Shown piece by piece: positions 46,701-55,441 of a stretch of 64,000 nt of DNA. The position numbers were made by a program, and so were the translations under genes. Numbering within the stretch: the stretch's first letter is position 1; each line of letters opens with the position of its first letter. The stretch is from assembly GCF_037975245.1 (NCBI RefSeq), contig NC_092564.1, positions 21,307,984 to 21,371,983 of the forward strand, in the 5' to 3' direction. The notes below the pieces were generated by a model. The model saw only the letters and a list, made by a program, of their open reading frames with translations, was not told the DNA's origin and did no database searches. The stretch is from Apostichopus japonicus. Its lineage: Eukaryota > Echinodermata > Holothuroidea > Aspidochirotida > Stichopodidae.

Positions 46701-46872
46701 TCTTCGTATTTTCCTATTGTCCCTAGGGGCCATCTCAAGAAACCCTTTGACAAAAACAGCAACCCAGTCACAGGTGGAAGCAGTCATTAAATTATGGCTA
46801 AAACATGCTGCAGACCGGACTGGTGCCCGCAAGGACAGGCAGGCACAACAGCCAGATTGTCAGCTTGATTAA
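43722..46872 (+). CDS. DUF4806-domain protein, six exons, 340 aa
   Basis: Exons 43722-43920, 44341-44437, 44647-44852, 45202-45410, 46088-46253 and 46727-46872 all have GT donors and AG acceptors and join in one frame of 341 codons including TAA. The N-terminal exon encodes a basic/aromatic module (VEFTDSREIAIINEKWM, CLWPPF) as in animal DUF4806 proteins. The middle is Ser/Pro-rich and the fourth exon a coiled-coil-like helix. Exon 5 carries the DUF4806 core (IGGTNLDSSVRRILSFL, FNWLGRG). DUF4806 has no known biochemical function. Its position beside a tnp2 transposase inside one transposon suggests an accessory DNA-binding role like TNPA of En/Spm; that is inference. An acceptor (TCAATCTTAG) ends at 43720, one base before the ATG context, so an upstream exon is likely. 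Confidence 0.8.
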
Positions 46873-47424
46873 AGTCAAATACTTTAACTTCAACATAAGC
46901 CTAGATCATCTTTCCATTATCAATATCATGACTGCTTTCCCATTGTTTAACTTTAGTGTGACACTTTTGAATTGTCATTAAACTGTTCCTTTCACTAAAC
47001 ATGCCTTGTAAATAGTAATGGCTATATTATAGTCTTCCAACACATGTTAAGACTATGCAGTTAAAGTAATCAGTAAAAAAAATCTTGCAGGGTCTACATC
47101 CTTGCATCAAATGCAATTCCATTCTCCTAGTGAAAGATTTTTTTTATTACAATTCAAAGTAGTCCTTAGCCTCATATCAGCCCAAAGTGCCTGCATGACC
47201 TATAAACTACATGCTGGTGATATTCTGTTTGCTTACTGGCTCCTCCAGTGCCTTTCCCAGGGGATGGTGGTACTTTTTCGTACAAATTAAGAGTGCTTAA
47301 AAACAAAATGGTGAGTTATTATATAAGATTGGTAGTGACCAGAAGCCATTCTGGCAATTTTCTTATCCCACCATATTTTTGGTGACTATTATCAAGTTAC
47401 CACCCCCAGTTTAAAAGTAGTCTG
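46873..47424. other. 3' flank of DUF4806 gene, no further gene
   Basis: AT-rich; no canonical AATAAA close to the stop, though ATTAAA occurs at about 46977. A short ORF at 47102-47290 has no motif. Confidence 0.35.
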
Positions 47425-47660
47425 CATAGGCCCCAAATTATAGCACTTTATAATTGCTAGACATTTTCAAAAAGTATTTTCCTGGAGGTCGTTATTCTCC
47501 AAATTGTTCTCGGACATTTTCTTAATGAACACCCAAGATGAAAGAATTTCTCAGTGGGGTAAATTTCTTCGAAGGCGGTAATAAAAACAATTTAAGAATT
47601 ATGACCAAAGGTGACCATAATTATATTTCTGGCATATTTCGCGGAAATACTGCATACCTT
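47425..47660 (-). repeat. Dispersed repeat, copy 2
   Basis: Reverse-complement homologue of 13280-13500 (CTGGAGGTC, TTTTCAAAAAGTA and ATAGGCCCCAAAT in matching order). It is inserted inside the 22.7-kb transposon. Confidence 0.65.
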
Positions 47661-49679
47661 TAAAATTAGCACTGCTACATGCTGGTCGATACGCAGACCG
47701 ACTTTACAAAAAAAATTCTTACAAAGGAAATCCTGGCCTGAACTTTAATCTAAGTTAGAGGGTGTTGGGATTCAAGCATTAGCCAAATAAGCTACAAATA
47801 AAAATAGTATATACAAATATTGTACTGCAACTATATACCAACTGCTATTGAAAACATCGGTTGATACTTGATAGGTCCACGGCATATGCCCTTCCTGTAC
47901 AGACTGTAGTGTTATCCAGGGCATGATGAATTCGGTATCTTATTTCTACTCTGCAGTTATGGACTAAGCAACTGAGAACGAGTAACATGATGATTAAACA
48001 ACTGATGGGATAAATATGTACTTACCTATTAACTCTATCGATACTGCTCATTCCGTGTTTTTGGTAGCACGATATCTATATTATTGCGTTTATTCTCGTA
48101 TTAATTGGGAAAAAAGTTATTAGGCTGGAATGGCGATCCGTAACAAGTGTTATGAGGCGGTTTACTGCTGCGAGTGTGACGACGCCTTGTGAGCTCGGTG
48201 TAACTGGTATCTCGATTTCTCGCCCTTGCTCAAGTAAATGAGTCAAATATTCCGTTGATTATAAGATTACCTCTCCCGTCTCTAAATTAAAGTCCAATTG
48301 GCGTTGTTAAGTTACTTCAAGATACTGATAAGAAACCATGTTTACTTAAATAGCCTGTACGTCCGCAAACAACGATCACTAGCTAAGAGCGATTGTTTCG
48401 ACTAACTTCCCTACTGACATGCCTCTGAAATAACAACTCCGCACTTGAGCTCACTCATGTTCGGGCATCTGGTCACTGATTGGTTCAATGTTACCTAATT
48501 TATCAAATCTGTCATTGAAAGGACCAACCAAGAGTGAGAAAGAAACGTCACGTGCTGTTTATCTTTTTATTGTTTTTCTCTGAATTGACTAGACGTCTGA
48601 AATAGCAGGTCAAGCAATTTCTTATGTATTTTTTTATATGCGATCGTGGGAACCAAGGGAATGTCAAAAGTGCAACGAGGTTAATAACCTTACATCTTAT
48701 AGATAGACAGAATGTGGTATATATGCACAAAGGCACCGACATTTTCAATATACGTGTGCCTAGTACCGTAACGACTCCAGAACTGATGTATAAACATTTA
48801 GATTTCGAAATTTCAGTTGTATTACAGAGGCAATCACTACTTGTTTTGGATTGCTGTTATGGGAAAATGCTCGTGGCTTTCACTATTTAATTTTTTACAT
48901 TGTTTTATTTTGTTGGTAATTTTCCTTTTTGTACTTCTCGAGTGTTTTCGGGATTTTCCTACCTCTAGTGTAGTGAATGTGAGAAGGCATATTTTGGTGG
49001 GAGATTAGTACCGTGACCTAGCGGTGTCAAAACTATTCTACTTGTAAAATGCGATACCAATAGGACTGCATGGACTATTTTCTTTACATTTGTGTAATGA
49101 ACCGTAGGCGGTTGCAGCGATATTACGGTAAATCGTTACCGCCATAAGGGCGACAGAACATATTTTTTTTCTTTCTTTCCATTGCGACAGCTTTTCTCCA
49201 TAAAACCCACCTGGTCAGAGTGTATTTAGGTTAAGAGACGTTGGAATTTAATTCGGAAGTTTGATTTCTGAAATTCATGAGGAAACTCTGAATGGGACTT
49301 TAACATATGGCATTTCATTGGCGGTGGGGTGTAACTCGTACGACAATGTACATGTAGACCGCTCCTTTTTACCACAACGGTTTATGTTGACAAGTTTGGA
49401 ACAACAGTCAACAACTTCTATTGCCTTTTAACTGGAAACTAATAAACATGCAGCTGTAGTAACACATAGTCTGTACTATGTAGCGCATTTTACCTCTATT
49501 AACTTTATAATAGACTTTTCTTGTGACTTTATCATATTATTGTAATCAAATATAAAAGGGCCGTTTTCTTTTAAAACGAAATATTTCAATCAACTCATGT
49601 TTTTCATTTTTCGATTTAAAACAAACTTACCATACATTGTGTAATTTGTTAGTAAACTATAAACAAAGCCAGAGTCAAT
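47661..49679. other. Inner right flank of transposon, no gene recognised
   Basis: AT-rich, with scattered short ORFs (for example 48624-48890) that have no recognisable domain. No promoter or exon pattern strong enough to report. Confidence 0.35.
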
Positions 49680-50428
49680 CCGACGTTAAAATGATGTGTT
49701 ACAAAGACTCCACTTAACGTCGTTTGGTATATCGAAGAGTCGGTCAAACGTCGGACCAACGAATAATGGACGGTTTCATCGACGTCAAATCAACGTCGGC
49801 ATTAAATGTTGGAAAAACGTCCAATGAACGTCGTTTGAACGGTATACCGAAGAGTCGGCCAAACGTCGGACCAACGAATATTGGACGGTTTCATCCACGT
49901 CGATTCGACGTCGACATTAAATGTTGGAAAGACGTCAAATGAACGTCGTTTGAAAGGTATACCAAAGAGTCGGCCAAAGGTCGGACCAACGAAGTTTGGA
50001 CGGTTTTATCGACGTCGTTTCGACGTCGACATTGAATGTTGGGAAGACGTCCAGTTAAAGTCGTTTCAACGTATACCGAAGAGTCGACCAAACGTCGGAC
50101 CAACGATTATTGGAAGGTTTCATCGACGTCGAATTGACGTCGGCATGAATTGTTGGAAAGACGTCCAATGCACGTCGTTTTAACTGTATACCGAAGAGTC
50201 GGCCAAACGTCGGACCAACGATTAATGGACGGTTTCATCGACGTCAAATCAACGTCGACATTAAATGTTGGAAAAACGTCCAATGAACGTCGTTTGAACG
50301 GTAAACCGAAGAGTCGGCCAAACGTCGGACCGACGATTATTGGACGTCTGAATCGACGTCGAATCGACGTTGCCCCACTTTGCAAACGGAAACGTGGGAG
50401 ACGTCGGTCCGACCATTTCACGCGACCC
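49680..50428. repeat. Right subterminal array, ~115-bp units
   Basis: GAAGAGTCGG recurs at 49734, 49849, 49964, 50078, 50193 and 50308 (114-115-bp steps). Each unit contains several ACGTCG/CGACGT motifs in both orientations. The unit differs from the left array's 102-bp unit, but the short core motif is the same. ORFs on both strands just follow the repeat. Confidence 0.9.
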
Positions 50429-50466
50429 AAACCCAACGTCGATCCGACGTCAAAATGTTTATTGGG
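50429..50466 (-). repeat. Right terminal inverted repeat (38 bp)
   Basis: Reverse complement of 27718-27755 with two differences; ends in TTTATTGGG, followed by TT of the duplicated target. Confidence 0.9.
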
Positions 50467-50600
50467 TTGTGAGTCAACCGCATAATGAAGCATTTTGATT
50501 TGTTGAATCTCATCTGCCATGCTGTCTCCCAGTTACAGAGTGAATTTATGTCTTTTTGAAGATTGTCACAATCTTCAAAAGATTGTCACAATCTTCAAAT
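50467..50600 (-). pseudogene. Non-LTR reverse transcriptase, upstream half of split fragment
   Basis: On the minus strand the frame reads DCDNLQKDINSLCNWETAW and then a segment with the FNKSKC motif that precedes the YLGV region in CR1/L2-like RTs. It stops at the transposon boundary, and the continuation is at 27717 downward. Upstream (above 50600) the similarity ends near a duplicated GATTGTCACAATCTTCAA and the palindrome TGGTTCGGC-CAGAA-GCCGAACCA (50600-50622), so the element was already 5'-truncated. About 40 codons remain. Confidence 0.8.
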
Positions 50601-51018
50601 GGTTCGGCCAGAAGCCGAACCATTCAAAAACCTGAGGCATCCTGCCTCTGAGAAGGGTGACATCTCCTCACGGACTCCAGATAATAAAGATATGGATATT
50701 CTCTGGGCTATTGACGACCCGAGTAATGAAGTATAACCAAAATAATAAGGGGTTTACGAGGCGATGCCCCGGAGCTCTGCAGGGACGATGCTGCCATTGA
50801 AACGACGTATACAGAACTGAAGAATACACGTGGAAACAGCTAACGCTACAACTGACTATTACGAACTATTACGTAATACATGCAAATACAACGGGTGCAC
50901 ACAACAAAATTTCACTTTACTACAGTAAAGAATGGCTAAGCCAAAGGCTGTCATACAGTCCCAGTGCTATGAGGGGCTTTCACACCACCCATTCAGTAGT
51001 TACTTCAAAAAGGTACTG
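50601..51018. other. No gene recognised
   Basis: Contains the 9-bp-stem palindrome at about 50600-50622. The rest is unique-looking, with no ORF of note, between the split LINE and the Penelope insertion. Confidence 0.4.
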
Positions 51019-51047
51019 TAGAAAGATGAATGTGTAAAAGTAAGTTG

Positions 51048-51086
51048 GCCTGACGTTTCGATCCTAGCAGGATCTTCTTCAGAGGC
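51048..51086 (-). ncRNA. Hammerhead ribozyme (inverted copy)
   Basis: Same motif as at 55193-55231 in the minus-strand copy: stem I GCCU/AGGC, core CUGAAGA, stem II GAUCC-UGCUA-GGAUC, GAAA, then CGUC at the cleavage site. Confidence 0.85.
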
Positions 51087-51396
51087 TAAATGACAAGTTA
51101 CAGTAACAGAGGGGACAAAAACACGCACAGAATACAGACAGGTTAATGAGCACGGTGAACACAATGAGATGGATGAAAGGGGATTATAAGTAGAAAGCAA
51201 CAGGAGAAGAGGAGAGGAAGGAGATAAACTGTGGAGGGACAAAGAGAGGATTAAAGGCACAGGGTGAGGAATAAACTGGAGAGGGACAAAGACAGAAAGG
51301 TGTGAAGAAAAATGGAGGGGAAGAGAGCTGTAAGAGGAAGAGTGAAAGGGGGGGGGGAAGGGAGAAAGGGGAGAAGGAGTAGGGAACAGAGGAAAG

Positions 51397-53770
51397 TTAG
51401 TCATGTCCTTCCTGAATGTTCAGCCCATGAGGTTGAATGGTACGAAGGCGTTGCATCCAGAGCCTCTCTCTGCTGATACGTACTAGGTCAGGACGGCTAC
51501 CTAAGGATTCAATCCCCTGTAGGGACATGTCGTTAATGGTATGGTTGGGAAGGTTAAAATGTTCTCCAACTGGGGTCTCAGTCTTCATGGTGTTGACTGT
51601 GGATCTGTGACCATAGAAACGCTTCTTGAGGGTGGTTTTGGTTTCGCCAACATACTGGATGCCGCAAACTCTACAAGAGATCAGATAGATGACATTGGTG
51701 GTAGTGCAAGTGATGTGACCCTTAGTCTTGTGTGTGAGTTGCATGCTGTGGCTGGTGATGGAATTGGATTCAACAATGTGGTGGCTGCAGACGATGCATC
51801 TCGAAGTACGATCACATTTGAAGGTACCATGCTGAATGGGTGTGGGGTTAGAAGTAAGAGGTGGAACAGCAGCACGTACAAGAAGGTCTCGTAGGTTGCG
51901 TGGTCGTCTGTAGGCGATGATGGGTTTTTCAGGGATGGCTCGTTGGAGTCTATCTGAAGTGAGGAGAATGTTGTGGTTGTTAGAGGTGATTTTCTGAAGG
52001 GGAGGAAGATTTGGGTGGAAAGTAACAACGAGGGGCAGCTTGTTGTCGCAATCTCGTCCCTTTTTGTCCTTCACTGCCAAAGTAGATGATCTGGAAAGGG
52101 AGCGGACTCTCTGAATGGCTTCACGCACCCTTCTGGCACTATGGCCCCTGGCAATAAGGTGTTTTTCCAAAGCATCTGTATGGCGAATGAAAGAGGAATT
52201 GTTAGAGCAAATGCGACGAAGACGTAGTGCTTGACTGTAGGCAATTCCAGACTTGCAGTGACGGGGATGGCAGCTTGAAGAATGGAGATACTGGTGTGTG
52301 TCTGTGGGCTTGGTGTATAAGTCTGTGGAGAGAGAACCGTGTTCCTTGCGAACAGTCACATCGAGAAAGTTAACCTGTTGGTGAGAGTAATCAGAGGTGA
52401 ATTTGATGGTGCTGTGGAAAGAATTGATATGATTGATGAAGGTGAGCAGGCTATCCTCATCACTGGTCCAAATGAAGAAGATGTCATCGATGTAGCGCCA
52501 CCAGATAAGGGGACGACAGGGAGCCGTACTGAGCATGCGTTCTTCAAGGCTAGACATAAACAGGCATGCATAGGAAGGAGCCATCCTGGTTCCCATGGCT
52601 GTCCCGTGTCTTTGAAGGTAATGCTTGTCCGTGAACGTGAAGTTGTTTTTGGTGAGAACCTGTTGCATGAGAGCTTTGATGTCAGAGATGGGTGGACAAG
52701 GGTGGACCTTCTTAGACAGGGCTGCACACGTGGCTGCGATACCTTCAGCATGAGGGATGTTAGTGTACAGAGAAGTGACGTCGAAAGTACCGATGATGGC
52801 TGTACTGGGGATTTGGTTTTTGATATCTTCAAGTTTCCTGAGGAAATCTGGAGTGTCATGGATATAAGAATTAATCTGAGGAACAAGAGGTTTGATGAAG
52901 TGGTCCACAAACAAGGATATCTTCTCGGTGGGGGACCCATTGCCCGAGATGATAGGCCTACCAGGGTTACCAGGCTTGTGAATTTTGGGCAGGAGATAAA
53001 ACCTGGCTGCCTTACAGTCTGTGGGAGAAAGGAAAGAAACAGCCTTCTTAGAGATCTGGTTCCGCTGGTACATATCAGTGATGGTCTGTTTTATCTGCTG
53101 GGAGAAAATATCTGTGGGATCAGAATCAAGAAGAGTGTAAATATCACTGTTGGAGAGATGACGCATGGCTTCCTTGATGTAATCCTGTCGATCCTGGATG
53201 ACAACTGCAGAACCTTTGTCGGCTGGCTTGATGATAATGTCACTGCGAGACATCAGTGAGGAGAGTGCTGTTCGCTCATCTCTTGGAAGGTTGTCGTGTG
53301 TTCTGCGGAGAGGAGAGTTTGACTGGTTAGTCTCAGAGCTGACGACCTGTGTGTAGGCTTCTAAAACAGGGACTCTGTTCTTAGGAGGCATCCAAGAACT
53401 TTTCTTGCAGAAGGGTTCCCGTTCAGTTGGAGGATCATCTAGGAAAAACTCACGAAGGCGAATTCTGCGAAAGAAATGAGTAAGATCTTGACTCAGTTCC
53501 GCTTGGTCAAATGCTGGAGGAGTAGGACAGAAGTTGAGTCCTTTGGAGAGAAGCCTAAGGTCTGCACTGGTAAGAGTAGAAGAAGATAAGTTAACAACTG
53601 CAGTTGAGGATGGTGGTGCAGACTCAGATGGAGTCTGGGGCCTTCTAAAACGGTTGCAAGCGGTACGTTTGCGTCTTTTCTGAAGGTCAGTCATTTTCTT
53701 ATTTCTTCTTTCTGTGAGTGCAATGTTCTGCTGAGACAAACACAAGTTAATTTTGTTAGTGTACTGAGTC
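51397..53770 (-). pseudogene. Penelope-like RT/GIY-YIG ORF, 5'-truncated inverted copy
   Basis: The frame runs without stops from the 5' junction (53770) to the stop at 51397, about 785 codons. It matches the full copy from about residue 112 onward and retains all RT motifs and the GIY-YIG endonuclease. The first ~110 residues and the 5' untranslated region are missing. At 53770/53771 it abuts the forward truncated copy head to head, with a 2-base microhomology (CC). Long ORFs on the opposite strand (for example 52339-53259) are shadows. Confidence 0.9.
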
Positions 53771-54883
53771 CTTATCTGGTGGCGCTACATCGATGACATC
53801 TTCTTCATTTGGACCAGTGATGAGGATAGCCTGCTCACCTTCATCAATCATATCAATTCTTTCCACAGCACCATCAAATTCACCTCTGATTACTCTCACC
53901 AACAGGTTAACTTTCTCGATGTGACTGTTCGCAAGGAACACGGTTCTCTCTCCACAGACTTATACACCAAGCCCACAGACACACACCAGTATCTCCATTC
54001 TTCAAGCTGCCATCCCCGTCACTGCAAGTCTGGAATTGCCTACAGTCAAGCACTACGTCTTCGTCGCATTTGCTCTAACAATTCCTCTTTCATTCGCCAT
54101 ACAGATGCTTTGGAAAAACACCTTATTGCCAGGGGCCATAGTGCCAGAAGGGTGCGTGAAGCCATTCAGAGAGTCCGCTCTCTTTCCAGATCATCTACTT
54201 TGGCAGTGAAGGACAAAAAGGGACGAGATTGCGACAACAAGCTGCCCCTCGTTGTTACTTTCCACCCAAATCTTCCTCCCCTCCAGAAAATCACCTCTAA
54301 CAACCACAACATTCTCCTCACTTCAGATAGACTCCAACGAGCCATCCCTGAAAAACCCATCATCGCCTACAGACGACCACGCAACCTACGAGACCTTCTT
54401 GTACGTGCTGCTGTTCCACCTCTTACTTCTAACCCCACACCCATTCAGCATGGTACCTTCAAATGTGATCGTACTTCGAGATGCATCGTCTGCAGCCACC
54501 ACATTGTTGAATCCAATTCCATCACCAGCCACAGCATGCAACTCACACACAAGACTAAGGGTCACATCACTTGCACTACCACCAATGTCATCTATCTGAT
54601 CTCTTGTAGAGTTTGCGGCATCCAGTATGTTGGCGAAACCAAAACCACCCTCAAGAAGCGTTTCTATGGTCACAGATCCACAGTCAACACCATGAAGACT
54701 GAGACCCCAGTTGGAGAACATTTTAACCTTCCCAACCATACCATTAACGACATGTCCCTACAGGGGATTGAATCCTTAGGTAGCCGTCCTGACCTAGTAC
54801 GTATCAGCAGAGAGAGGCTCTGGATGCAACGCCTTCGTACCATTCAACCTCATGGGCTGAACATTCAGGAAGGACATGACTAA
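53771..54883 (+). pseudogene. Penelope-like ORF, forward copy truncated within RT
   Basis: Begins at the codons just before the RYIDD box of RT and continues in frame through the thumb, linker and GIY-YIG domain to the stop at 54881, about 370 codons. It lacks the N-terminal domain and RT fingers, so cannot be a working polymerase. Its 3' untranslated region and hammerhead lie directly upstream of the full unit, in the place of a pseudo-LTR. It probably supplies promoter and processing signals for the full copy. Confidence 0.88.
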
Positions 54884-55192
54884 CTTTCCTCTGTTCCCTA
54901 CTCCTTCTCCCCTTTCTCCCTTCCCCCCCCCTTTCACTCTTCCTCTTACAGCTCTCTTCCCCTCCATTTTTCTTCACACCTTTCTGTCTTTGTCCCTCTC
55001 CAGTTTATTCCTCACCCTGTGCCTTTAATCCTCTCTTTGTCCCTCCACAGTTTATCTCCTTCCTCTCCTCTTCTCCTGTTGCTTTCTACTTATAATCCCC
55101 TTTCATCCATCTCATTGTGTTCACCGTGCTCATTAACCTGTCTGTATTCTGTGCGTGTTTTTGTCCCCTCTGTTACTGTAACTTGTCATTTA

Positions 55193-55231
55193 GCCTCTGA
55201 AGAAGATCCTGCTAGGATCGAAACGTCAGGC
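55193..55231 (+). ncRNA. Hammerhead ribozyme (upstream of full unit)
   Basis: Stem I is GCCU (55193-55196 region) pairing AGGC (55228-55231). Between lie CUGAAGA, stem II GAUCC/GGAUC with loop UGCUA, GAAA, and a minimal stem III in CGUC, with cleavage expected after C at 55227. All invariant hammerhead core bases are present. The palindromic ACGU stem III suggests it works best as a dimer. Hammerheads of this minimal type are known in Penelope-like elements. Confidence 0.88.
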
Positions 55232-55441
55232 CAACTTACTTTTACACATTCTATTACACAGGCTCTCTAGTGGATAAGCAGTTTGCTAACAGTTTTATTT
55301 CATTTTGTTTTTCAGCTGCTCTGTTACTGTATCCCTTCGGGTGATCCTCCTTATCTACTTTGTATTTGTACTTGTATTTGTATTCTTGTGTTTCAGTTTT
55401 TCATTTCATTTTTATCATATACTCATCTCGCTGCTTTCACC

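Larger units (their letters stand above)
27718..50466. mobile_element. 22.7-kb CACTA/EnSpm-like DNA transposon
   Basis: Terminal inverted repeats of 38 bp (27718-27755 and 50429-50466) differ at two positions and begin CCCA(G/A)TAAACATTTTGACG. Both subterminal zones are arrays dense in ACGTCG/CGACGT. The interior encodes a tnp2-type transposase and a DUF4806 protein. The element interrupts a minus-strand non-LTR RT, with TT flanking both ends. Deleting the element plus one TT rejoins the RT halves in frame, with the spacing expected for the family. CACTA-type transposons carry subterminal repeats bound by an accessory protein; assignment to that superfamily is inferred from the tnp2 domain. 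The great length is due to nested insertions. Confidence 0.8.

Noticed and set aside
27718-50466. Tc1/mariner classification from the 2-bp duplication
   Set aside because: The duplicated dinucleotide is TT, not TA, and the encoded transposase is tnp2-type.
52339-53259. 306-codon plus-strand ORF (and its mirror at 56270-57190)
   Set aside because: It is antisense to the RT domain of the Penelope copies and appears identically wherever that RT appears; no known motif. A shadow frame.
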